DNA of 9,255 nucleotides from Alphaproteobacteria bacterium. GTDB taxonomy: Bacteria > Pseudomonadota > Alphaproteobacteria > Micropepsales > Micropepsaceae. Under the pieces are notes generated by a model. The model was given only the letters and a program-made list of their open reading frames with translations, did not search any database and had not been told where the DNA came from. A program made the translations under genes and the position numbers. Numbering within the stretch: the first letter of the stretch is position 1; the number at the start of each line of letters is the position of its first letter. Location of the stretch: assembly GCA_028869355.1 (NCBI GenBank), contig JAGWSK010000232.1:1-9255 (forward strand), given 5' to 3'. Below, piece by piece: positions 1 through 6,451 of this stretch.

Positions 1-662
1 CCGATGTTGCGGATTTCGCGGGTGATCGGCGCATCCTGCCAGAAGAATTCGCCGGTATGCGGCTGCATCGGACGGTCTGGCCGCCCGGGCACGCGCTCCA
101 CGATATCGCCGCCCGCGACAACGATGCGAATCCCGGGCGAGGCTTGTGTGATTTCGCCCGCCGACTGACCCGGCTCCAGCACCAAACGCCATCCGCGCAC
201 GCGCTCATTGTCCATGATCTCAGTGTAGCCCGCTTTGCCATCGCGGGCGCCGGGCGTGAAATGCCAGGGCGTGGGCGAGTTGAAGATGAATGAGATATTG
301 TGGAACGTTGTCGTTCCGACATTGACCGCTTTGTGTGTCTTGGACTCTTTCCGGTAATCGGCATAGCTCGCCCTGCCCGGCTGTCCACGCTGCGGTGCAC
401 TGACCTTGTCCGACCCCCAATCCTGGTTGGTCATATCGGCGGCGCCGATATTCACCGAAACGGAATCGCCGGTATGGATGTGATAGCCGGTGGTCTTGCC
501 CGGCGGCACATTGACGTCCAGCAGCGTGACATATTCGTTGCGGAAAACCGGCAGATGAAACGGCGCCTGGAGAATCGGCACGGGTCTTTCATCGCCGGCG
601 AAAGTCGCCCCGGATGAAACCAGCAGCAATCCGGTCAGAACCGCCCACGCATACCGGTCCAT
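1..662 (-). CDS. Secreted bicupin-fold protein, C-terminus beyond window
   Basis: I translated this by hand; 220 codons are open from ATG at 662-660 to the window edge with no stop. AGGAGG (complement of 669-674) lies 6 bases before the ATG, a near-ideal ribosome site. Residues 1-22 form a signal peptide ending ATFA, so the protein is probably periplasmic or secreted. A first cupin domain is visible at about 40-125, with the pattern G55-X5-H61-X-H63 and D66 roughly where family members often carry Glu, so a metal site is plausible. A second cupin-like half (about 157-220) has no HXH, and its second motif (GEFFWQDAPITREIRNIG) has Arg where His is common, so it is probably structural. The gene diverges from the 789 gene across 126 bases and may share its control. 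Substrate and reaction are unknown. Cupin fold fairly sure; function not. Confidence 0.85.
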   Translation of the reverse strand, partial: MDRYAWAVLTGLLLVSSGATFAGDERPVPILQAPFHLPVFRNEYVTLLDVNVPPGKTTGYHIHTGDSVSVNIGAADMTNQDWGSDKVSAPQRGQPGRASYADYRKESKTHKAVNVGTTTFHNISFIFNSPTPWHFTPGARDGKAGYTEIMDNERVRGWRLVLEPGQSAGEITQASPGIRIVVAGGDIVERVPGRPDRPMQPHTGEFFWQDAPITREIRNI

Positions 663-788
663 GTCACGCCTCCTGAAAACGCAGCGAAAATATCGGCATT
701 CGTGCGCCAAGACCAGCGAGGCCAAAAATCCTGTCGCTTTAGAACTGCCGATTTGATTAGCTATTCCCGGCAACCGGGAGATATTGCG
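663..788. promoter_or_regulatory. Divergent intergenic region with both ribosome sites
   Basis: These 126 bases separate the leftward bicupin gene from the rightward gene at 789, so promoters for both should lie here. The only clear elements are the leftward AGGAGG (669-674) and the rightward GGGAG (776-780, 8 bases before ATG 789). A small inverted repeat, CCCGG-CAA-CCGGG (766-778), covers the first bases of the rightward Shine-Dalgarno site and could mask it weakly. I found no convincing -35/-10 pair on either strand; an AT-rich patch (GAAAATATC, 684-692) is the best leftward -10 neighbourhood. Confidence 0.5.
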
Positions 789-1661
789 ATGTCCGATCAT
801 CATTGGCGAAACGCCGGAGCATTGGCCGTACTGGCCGCGGTTCTCCTGCCGGCGAACAGTGCCCCTGCCCAGCAAAATCCGGCCATTCCCCAGCTCGGTT
901 TCGCCGATTACGCGTGGTCGAAAGTGGCCGATGATTTTCAGGCGATTCCAGGCGCGGGTCCCGGTCCGGTGGTGTCGGACAAGGCGCATCCCTACAGACC
1001 CAATGGTCCCGAGGGCAGCGCTCGCGGAGCCACGTTTCGTATTGCCGACCTGAACAATCCGATCCTGCAACCCTGGGCGATCGAGTCGATGCGCAAAGCC
1101 AATGAACTCGCCGCGGCCGGCAAGCAGGCCTATGAAGCACGCGCCAGTTGCCATCCGGGAGGGGTGCCGGGTTACCTCGTCATGGGGCGAGTGAACCCGA
1201 TGTATATCGTTCAGGGCCGGCGCACTGTGGTTTTGATCAATGAAGGCGGGCCCGAGGTTCGCCACATCTATCTCGATGTTCCGCACACGGCGCACCCGCA
1301 GATTTCTCCCTATGGCGAATCTGTCGGGCATTACGAAGGCGATACTCTGGTCGTCGATACGGTCGGTCTGTCGGCGGACACCTATATCGACAATTACCGC
1401 ACGCCACACACGACCCAGGAACATGTCATCGAGCGCTACCGGCTCACCAATGGCGGCGCAGCCCTGCAGGTCGATATCCGGGTCGAGGACCCGGGCACGT
1501 TCAAGATGGCGTGGTCGGCGCGACAGGTTTACCGCAAGGGGCAGCCGCTCGAATCGCTGAATGGACAGCTCCTCGAAGCGATCTGCTCGGAAAACAATCC
1601 GAACTTTCTCGAGTCGGCAAGCGTGTCGGCCATTCCGGTGGCCGGCAAGCCGGATTTTTGA
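789..1661 (+). CDS. Secreted conserved protein of an unnamed family (SVGHxEGDTLVVDT motif)
   Basis: 290 residues. I chose ATG 789 over upstream in-frame starts because GGGAG lies 8 bases before it and a clean signal peptide follows (hydrophobic 10-22, cleavage near SAPA-Q at 27). The mature part matches, from memory, a family common in Proteobacteria and Acidobacteria and usually annotated hypothetical. Its hallmarks are a Cys-x-Pro-Gly-Gly-Val-Pro segment (C121), a VRHIYLD strand (158-163), the signature ESVGHYEGDTLVVDTVG (177-193), PHTTQEHVIERYR (206-218), a VEDPGTF strand (232-238) and a C-terminal CSENNPN (266-272). The all-beta look suggests a lipocalin-like or other beta fold, which is inference. 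There is no CXXCH heme site and no catalytic triad I can name. The Kelch gene starts 12 bases downstream, so the two are probably one operon. Biochemical role unknown. Confidence 0.87.
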   Translation: MSDHHWRNAGALAVLAAVLLPANSAPAQQNPAIPQLGFADYAWSKVADDFQAIPGAGPGPVVSDKAHPYRPNGPEGSARGATFRIADLNNPILQPWAIESMRKANELAAAGKQAYEARASCHPGGVPGYLVMGRVNPMYIVQGRRTVVLINEGGPEVRHIYLDVPHTAHPQISPYGESVGHYEGDTLVVDTVGLSADTYIDNYRTPHTTQEHVIERYRLTNGGAALQVDIRVEDPGTFKMAWSARQVYRKGQPLESLNGQLLEAICSENNPNFLESASVSAIPVAGKPDF

Positions 1662-1673
1662 GGCTCCCGGTCC

Positions 1674-2651
1674 ATGCGTTCCGCACTGAAGCTCTCCGCA
1701 AGCCTCACATTCACAATCGCAATTTTGACCGGTTCGGGAGCGCTACACGCCGCTGACGATCCAGGGAGCTGGTCAGTCGCGGCGCAAATGACAGCCGCGC
1801 GCACCGAAATCGGCGGCGTGGCACTGAACGGAAAGATTTACCTCGCCGGCGGGCAGGAAATGGGTCGCCCCGACTCGACTTTGTTTCAAGTGTTCGATGC
1901 CGGAACGACGGCGTGGAAAAATCTGGCTCCCATGCCGGGGGGCGCGTCGCATATCGGCATGGCGGTGCTGGACGGGAAGATTTACGTCGCCGGCGGATTC
2001 ACCGTGCGGCCGCATGTCAATCCGATCGACCGGCTCGCGGTTTATGATCCCGCCGCGAACAAGTGGCAGGTCCTTGCGCCGCTCCCGATGGCGCTCGGAT
2101 CGGTCACGCTGGCCGCCACGCAGGGAAAGATTCACGCCCTCGGCGGACGGCGCGCGGGCGAAGTCACCGTGGACATGCACGCCGTTTATGATCCGGTCAG
2201 CGCAAAGTGGAGCATGGCGGCCCCGCTTCCGACTGCGCGCGATCATCTCGGCGTTGTCGTGATCGATGGCAAGATCCATCTGATCGCCGGGCGTCTCCAG
2301 GAGAATACCGGAGGTTCCGGCGACCAGATCGTATATGACCCTGCGACCGACAAATGGTCGACGCTCGCCGGATTGCCGGTTGGGCGCAGCGGTGGGTCCG
2401 CCGTCTTTTACCGCGGCCGGATCATCTATTTTGGCGGCGAATGCCGGACCACACCGCCGGCGGGTGCGTATGATCTGGCCGAAAGTTATGATCCTGGTAC
2501 TGATCACTGGTCGCCGCTGGCAACGCCCCCGGTAGGCCTGCACGCACAGGCCGGCGCGGTGGTTGGCGACACCGTCTATTTCCTCGGAGGTTCCACGAGC
2601 TGTGGCAGCGACAAGCCGTCGCTCGCCGTCTACGCGTTCCGGCTCAACTGA
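1674..2651 (+). CDS. Secreted six-bladed Kelch-repeat beta-propeller
   Basis: 325 residues with a signal peptide at 1-26 (cleavage near ALHA-A). Six Kelch units are visible. The conserved Trp of each blade falls at 33, 81, 131, 179, 228 and 279 (spacing 48-51), each following a YDP/FDA-type strand, and the Gly-Gly pairs lie at 59-60, 107-108, 157-158, 254-255 and 305-306. The fourth blade has Ala-Gly (205-206) instead. Length fits a complete six-bladed propeller. GAGG overlaps the upstream gene's stop codon and sits about 10 bases before this ATG, suggesting translational coupling with the 789 gene. NanM, the periplasmic sialic-acid mutarotase, is a known secreted six-bladed Kelch protein, but no sialic-acid genes are present, so that role is not assigned. 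Probable role: ligand or glycan binding in the periplasm. A decayed copy of its last blade lies at 6287-6451. Confidence 0.92.
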   Translation: MRSALKLSASLTFTIAILTGSGALHAADDPGSWSVAAQMTAARTEIGGVALNGKIYLAGGQEMGRPDSTLFQVFDAGTTAWKNLAPMPGGASHIGMAVLDGKIYVAGGFTVRPHVNPIDRLAVYDPAANKWQVLAPLPMALGSVTLAATQGKIHALGGRRAGEVTVDMHAVYDPVSAKWSMAAPLPTARDHLGVVVIDGKIHLIAGRLQENTGGSGDQIVYDPATDKWSTLAGLPVGRSGGSAVFYRGRIIYFGGECRTTPPAGAYDLAESYDPGTDHWSPLATPPVGLHAQAGAVVGDTVYFLGGSTSCGSDKPSLAVYAFRLN

Positions 2652-2668
2652 TTACTTACGAGGCGGAA

Positions 2669-2698
2669 GCTCCGAGCTAGCGATCGGCATAGCGGAGC
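2669..2698 (+). terminator. Weak terminator candidate after the Kelch gene
   Basis: GCTCCG (2669-2674) pairs with CGGAGC (2693-2698), and after a two-base bulge CTA (2677-2679) pairs with TAG (2690-2692), leaving a 10-base loop. It starts 17 bases after the Kelch stop. The following bases (GGTTGTCCCC) are not a proper T-run, so this may only be an RNA 3'-end hairpin. Confidence 0.35.
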
Positions 2699-2699
2699 G

Positions 2700-2940
2700 G
2701 TTGTCCCCTTCAACCTACTGAAATATCGATGGTTTTCCAAAGACGCGGCGACCAGCGCCAGAACACAACTATCGGGATTGAAAATATCCCAGAATCGCAA
2801 AATCAGACATCGATTATATGTCGCATACGTCTGTCAAATGGCTATATCATTACTATTTGAGACATATTTGCCACACTTCCTACAAGAAATGACATGATTA
2901 GAGACATTTTTGACAGAGTTTGGTAGACATTTACAACCAT
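2700..2940. promoter_or_regulatory. AT-rich regulatory region with GACAT-motif cluster
   Basis: This stretch upstream of the receptor gene is much richer in AT than its neighbours; I count 92 of 140 bases A or T over 2801-2940. GACAT or its complement ATGTC occurs at 2806, 2818, 2861, 2891, 2903 and 2926 (first base). The first two form an inverted pair with a 7-base spacer. Four of the direct copies read AGACAT, and three are followed by a T-rich run. TCTGTCAAA (2830-2838) and TTTGACAGA (2909-2917) form a separate 9-base inverted repeat, and GGGAT/ATCCC flank a 7-base spacer at 2774-2790. The layout looks like operator sites for a DNA-binding regulator of the receptor gene, but no regulator gene is present in the window. 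No credible coding frame was seen here. Confidence 0.45.
2910..2937 (+). promoter_or_regulatory. Candidate sigma70 promoter for the TonB receptor gene
   Basis: A perfect TTGACA (2910-2915) is followed after 16 bases by TACAAC (2932-2937), 4 of 6 matches to TATAAT. One GACAT motif (2926-2930) lies in the spacer and one (2903-2907) just upstream of the -35 box, so a protein bound there could repress. Transcription would start near 2945 and give a leader of about 110 bases. The -10 is weak, so the exact promoter is uncertain. Confidence 0.4.
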
Positions 2941-2957
2941 CAGTTTACCCTCCCCTT

Positions 2958-2987
2958 TAGCGGGTCGAGTGTCGCGTCGACGCGCTA
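2958..2987 (+). promoter_or_regulatory. Leader hairpin 1 of the receptor mRNA
   Basis: TAGCG (2958-2962) pairs with CGCTA (2983-2987) and GTCGA (2964-2968) with TCGAC (2977-2981), separated by one G-G mismatch, with an 8-base loop. An overlapping perfect 12-base palindrome, CGCGTCGACGCG (2973-2984), could instead act at DNA level as an operator. Either reading is inference from pairing alone. Confidence 0.4.
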
Positions 2988-3025
2988 CCAACAGCGGCGG
3001 TCGGGGTTGACGCCATTGTAGAGCG

Positions 3026-3049
3026 GGGGCGCAGGGGCGCCCCAAGGGG
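3026..3049 (+). promoter_or_regulatory. GC hairpin abutting the receptor Shine-Dalgarno site
   Basis: GGGGCGC (3026-3032) and GCGCCCC (3037-3043) form a perfect 7-bp stem around a 4-base loop (AGGG). The Shine-Dalgarno sequence AAGGGG (3044-3049) starts on the very next base and lies 5 bases before ATG 3055. A stem this stable at the ribosome site should affect initiation, or could hold the site single-stranded. Confidence 0.45.
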
Positions 3050-3054
3050 CAAAC

Positions 3055-6000
3055 ATGAATCCGGCGACGTCCCGCATTGCGAGTCTGATGGGAACCGCGT
3101 CGATCATCACCCTGATCAGCGCGCTCAGTTCGCATGCCCAGGAAGTGGCGCAGGCGCAGATGGCGCAGGCGGCGCCCGAAGCCGTCCCGGAGCAGGTGCT
3201 GATTACCGGGTCACTGATTCACGGCACCGCGGCGGTCGGCGTGCCGGTCACCAATCTTGGCACCCAGGATTTCACCGAGACCGGAAATACCACGATCGGC
3301 GATCTGTTCCGCACCGTGCCGGAGGCCAACGTGGCGCCCGGACCTTCCGCGGTGAACTCCGGCGGCCATCAGGAACGCGAGACTCGCGTCAATATCCGCG
3401 GCCTCGACCAGACCGGCCCGCGCACGCTGCTGATGATCGATGGCGTGCGCTTTCCGCCGCAGGCGGACGGCCTCTGCGCCATCGATCCCTCGATCATTCC
3501 GGCACTGGCCCTCGACCGCGTGGACATTCTGGCTGACGGCGCGTCTGCGACCTATGGTTCGGACGCCATCGCGGGCGTCATCAACATCATTCTGAAGCGC
3601 GGTTTCGACGGCGCGGTGACGCTTGTCCACTATGAGCAGCCGGACATTGGCGGGCAGGAGATTCAGGCGTCGCAACTGTGGGGCCGCACCTGGGACGGTG
3701 GCGACATCACGCTGACGTATGAGTTCCTCAACCAGAACAAAGTCAGGGGACATTCCAACTTCACGATGAATTACACGCCATGGGGTCTTGATAATGAGAT
3801 TCCCATCGGCTCCTCGCTGCCCGGCACGATTTCAACCGGCGCGCCCAACGTCAACAACGGTGCGGGCGTGAGCGGTGTCGGCACGAATTGCAGCAATTGC
3901 TTCGCGGTCCCGCACGGCGCCGGCGCAAATTTCAACTCCAATCTCAACAATGGCGTTGGTCCTCTGGCGCCGGGGCAGGTGCCGGTCCTCAACTTCCCGA
4001 GTTTGAGCGCCGGGGTGAATGAAATCGATCCCCTGAAAACGGGATGGGAATTGGCGGCGCAGCAGAAAAATTCCTTTGTCGCGACGCTGGATCAACGGCT
4101 GTTTCCGGGTGTTACGTTCTTCGCCAGCGGCTTCGACACCCATCGCTACGTGAATGAATTGCTGCCGTCCTTCTACAGCCAGGGCGTGAACCAGGACATC
4201 AGGATCTATGCCGTCCCGACCACCAATCCCTATTATCCCACGGGCGCTCCCAACAACCTGCGTGTTGCATACAATATGTCGCGCGAGATTCCACCTTTCC
4301 TGCCGGCGTTTGAAACTTCGTATCGCTATCAGGTTGGACTGAATCTCGATCTTCCGTTTGGGTGGTCCGGCCAGGTGTATTACACGCGTAACTATGAACA
4401 GGATCAGTACATAGGGCATACGGTAAACCCGAACTCGGCCAGTGCCGCGCTGGGATGGGCCGTCAATGGCGGCATCACCAAGCCCGCCAGCGTGCCCTAT
4501 CTGAATCTGTTCTGCGATCCGACGGCGTTCAAATGCAATGCGCCCGCAACGCTCGCCTATATTACCGGGCAGCGCATATTGGGCGATATCTATCAGATCA
4601 CGGAGAGAGGCGGACGGTTTGACGGACCGCTGTTCGATATTCCGGGTGGGCAGGTCAAGGCGGCCGTCGGCGGGCTGTATGAATCCGACGGTGTGGTCGC
4701 TTATAGCGGCAACAACACGGGGTCGCCGCCCGGTACTCCGTTCTCCGAACTGATCGATTCCGAACCGTACAATGTCTGGGCCGGATTTGTTCAGGTCGAT
4801 ATCCCGGTCTTTGGCGATAACTTCAATATTCCTTTGGTGCGCAGACTCGATCTGGAGGGGTCGTGGCGCTATGACAGCTATTCGGGCTCGCTTTCGGGCA
4901 ATACCAAAAATCCAAAGGTGGCGTTCACCTGGCTGGTCGATGAGTTCGTTGGCCTGACGGTGCGTGGAAGCTGGGGCACTTCCTTCCGCTTCGCCAATGC
5001 CGGCGAATATTCCACGGTCGCCAGCGACGCAAACGGCGATTTCAACTTTCCCGGCCAATCTTCAGTGATCATTCCATGCTCGGGCAACCCGGCCGGCGGC
5101 GCGGCTTCGGCGCTGGCCGCCGCCGGTGTCTGCACCGGCGGGATTAATCCGACCGGCATCACCTGGGGCGGTGGACCACACCCGGAATTGCGCAATTATA
5201 CCAATGCAGCCGGGCAGGCGGCGAGCCGCGAAGGCGGCGTGAATCTGGCGCCGGAGACATCCAACAACTACAGCGTCGGCGCCGAAATCGCGCCGCAGTT
5301 CGAACTCCTGCGCGGTTTCGATCTGCAGGCAACCTGGTACAGCGTCAAGATCAATGGCACGCTGCTTGGCTTCAACGCCACCAACACCCAGACGCTCACC
5401 GATCCGGCCCAACGCTTCCACATCATTCTGCCAAGCGACCTCGGTTGTCCGGCGGCCGACAACGCAACCCCTGCCCTCTGCGCGCCGTTCGAAAAGATGG
5501 CCGCAGCAGCCTTGCTGGATCGCAACTCCGCCGAAGATATCAGCCAGCTCACCAATATTTACTGGATCGATGACGGAAGCACGGTTGGAACCGGCTTTCT
5601 GCATGTCTCAGGCGTGGACTTCAACAGCAGCTACACCATCGATCTCGGTGATTATGGCGCCTGGAATACCGGCATCACCGGCACCTATTATTTGCACCGG
5701 TTCTCGCAAACCGTGCCGGGCTCGCCGGTCATCGATGGCTACCATCAGAATATCGCGCGGGTCGGGGGCATTGCGCAGAACGGCGTCGCAACCGGCCCGC
5801 GACTCATCTACCGCGCGCGGTTGGGCTGGAGCGACGGGCCATACACCATCACCGGTTTCGTGAACTACCAGGCGCACTACTTCGAAACTCGCGTAGGGAC
5901 ACCGCCCAACGTGAATTTCCAGTGTGTGACGTCGGGCGGCACGGTCGGCGGCGGAACATTCCCCTGCGCGATCAGCAATTTCAGCGATATCGAGCCGGCG

Positions 6001-6222
6001 TTCGTCACGTTCGACCTTTCGCTGGGATTCAATACCGGCGATCTGCCGGCAAACGACTACCTGAAAAGAATCACCATTCAACTGACCGCCCAGAACCTGT
6101 TGAACAAACATTCTGCCTTCGAATATGGCCCCGTCACCAGTGCGCGCAATGCTTCGGCTTACGCGGTCCTTTCGCCGAACACAGGGCGCACCCTTGGGAT
6201 AGCTTTGGTCAAGACCTGGTAA
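3055..6222 (+). CDS. TonB-dependent outer-membrane receptor
   Basis: 1055 residues; ATG 3055 follows AAGGGG with 5 bases between. The signal peptide ends at about SSHA-Q (28). A TonB-box-like EQVLITGS (46-53) is followed by the plug domain (about 60-185), with the typical VNIRGLDQTGPRTLLMIDG (112-130), DRVDILADGASATYGSDA (154-171) and a GVINIILKRG exit. The rest is the beta-barrel, ending in the family-like NLLNKHSAFEYGP region and a terminal aromatic Trp, as outer-membrane proteins need for assembly. It should take up a ligand at the outer membrane using TonB-ExbBD energy; those genes are not here. Ligand unknown: no siderophore, cobalamin or SusD partner gene is visible. It is longer than many siderophore receptors, with long Asn/Gly-rich loops and a CSNC motif (279-282) that may form an extracellular disulfide. 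A strong terminator follows, so it is probably the last gene of its transcript. Confidence 0.95.
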   Translation: MNPATSRIASLMGTASIITLISALSSHAQEVAQAQMAQAAPEAVPEQVLITGSLIHGTAAVGVPVTNLGTQDFTETGNTTIGDLFRTVPEANVAPGPSAVNSGGHQERETRVNIRGLDQTGPRTLLMIDGVRFPPQADGLCAIDPSIIPALALDRVDILADGASATYGSDAIAGVINIILKRGFDGAVTLVHYEQPDIGGQEIQASQLWGRTWDGGDITLTYEFLNQNKVRGHSNFTMNYTPWGLDNEIPIGSSLPGTISTGAPNVNNGAGVSGVGTNCSNCFAVPHGAGANFNSNLNNGVGPLAPGQVPVLNFPSLSAGVNEIDPLKTGWELAAQQKNSFVATLDQRLFPGVTFFASGFDTHRYVNELLPSFYSQGVNQDIRIYAVPTTNPYYPTGAPNNLRVAYNMSREIPPFLPAFETSYRYQVGLNLDLPFGWSGQVYYTRNYEQDQYIGHTVNPNSASAALGWAVNGGITKPASVPYLNLFCDPTAFKCNAPATLAYITGQRILGDIYQITERGGRFDGPLFDIPGGQVKAAVGGLYESDGVVAYSGNNTGSPPGTPFSELIDSEPYNVWAGFVQVDIPVFGDNFNIPLVRRLDLEGSWRYDSYSGSLSGNTKNPKVAFTWLVDEFVGLTVRGSWGTSFRFANAGEYSTVASDANGDFNFPGQSSVIIPCSGNPAGGAASALAAAGVCTGGINPTGITWGGGPHPELRNYTNAAGQAASREGGVNLAPETSNNYSVGAEIAPQFELLRGFDLQATWYSVKINGTLLGFNATNTQTLTDPAQRFHIILPSDLGCPAADNATPALCAPFEKMAAAALLDRNSAEDISQLTNIYWIDDGSTVGTGFLHVSGVDFNSSYTIDLGDYGAWNTGITGTYYLHRFSQTVPGSPVIDGYHQNIARVGGIAQNGVATGPRLIYRARLGWSDGPYTITGFVNYQAHYFETRVGTPPNVNFQCVTSGGTVGGGTFPCAISNFSDIEPAFVTFDLSLGFNTGDLPANDYLKRITIQLTAQNLLNKHSAFEYGPVTSARNASAYAVLSPNTGRTLGIALVKTW

Positions 6223-6235
6223 CGTCCTCCCCCCT

Positions 6236-6276
6236 TGGTCCGGCGCTGGATCGTCGCTGGCGCCGGGCCACTTTTT
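6236..6276 (+). terminator. Intrinsic terminator of the receptor gene
   Basis: An 11-bp stem with one G-T pair, TGGTCCGGCGC (6236-6246) with GCGCCGGGCCA (6260-6270), closes a 13-base loop and is followed by C and five T (6272-6276). It lies 14 bases after the receptor stop codon. The opposite strand lacks a T-run, so it should act rightward only and isolate the receptor transcript from the Kelch relic and the convergent porin gene. Confidence 0.85.
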
Positions 6277-6286
6277 GCGACCCTCG

Positions 6287-6451
6287 TATGACCTGGCCGG
6301 CAGCTACGATCCGGGTACGGATCACTGGCCGCCGCCGGCAAAGCCGCCCGCAGGTGACACCATCTATTTCCTGGGAGTCTCGACACGCTGTGGCAGCGAC
6401 AAGAGGTCGCTCGCCGTCTATGCCTACCGGTTCAACTCAAAACATCAATAG
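6287..6451 (+). pseudogene. Decayed 3' end of a second Kelch gene
   Basis: Translated by hand in the frame starting TAT 6287, this stretch matches residues 266-325 of the Kelch protein encoded at 1674-2651. I count about 39 identities in 50 aligned residues, including SYDPGTDHW and the block around CGSDK-SLAVYA. It has no start codon and no upstream blades, and an in-frame 10-codon deletion removes the segment equivalent to residues 287-296. That deletion lies between two short GGC/GGT repeats, so slippage is possible. The old stop TGA has become TCA, and reading continues four codons (SKHQ) to TAG 6449-6451, which overlaps the convergent porin stop. Weak similarity in the same order (GGATC, then GCCGG-CCAC) may extend upstream into the terminator. 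It is silent debris of an ancient Kelch duplication flanking the receptor gene; the frame itself remains open. Confidence 0.85.

Noticed and set aside
1149..1170. Heme-binding site in the 789 gene around Ser-Cys-His
   Set aside because: There is a single Cys-His with no second Cys in CXXCH spacing, so this is not a cytochrome c motif.
1773..2543. A 256-codon minus-strand frame opposite the Kelch gene
   Set aside because: It is the antisense of the six regular Kelch blades; the repetition seen in it simply mirrors them.
1674..2651. Assignment of the Kelch gene as nanM (sialic-acid mutarotase)
   Set aside because: It shares only the six-bladed secreted Kelch form. No sialic-acid transport or catabolism genes are nearby, so the symbol would be unsupported.
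2855..2877. Sigma54 promoter at the TTGCCAC stretch
   Set aside because: The GG/GC spacing of the sigma54 -24/-12 elements is not met.
2941..3054. Riboswitch (for example cobalamin) before the receptor gene
   Set aside because: I could not find a B12-box-like sequence or any known aptamer core; only simple hairpins are visible.
3832..5058. A 408-codon open frame on the minus strand inside the receptor gene
   Set aside because: It lies wholly antisense to a clear TonB-dependent receptor. Its product is Arg/Ile-rich with no recognisable motif or signal, as expected for a GC-rich shadow frame.
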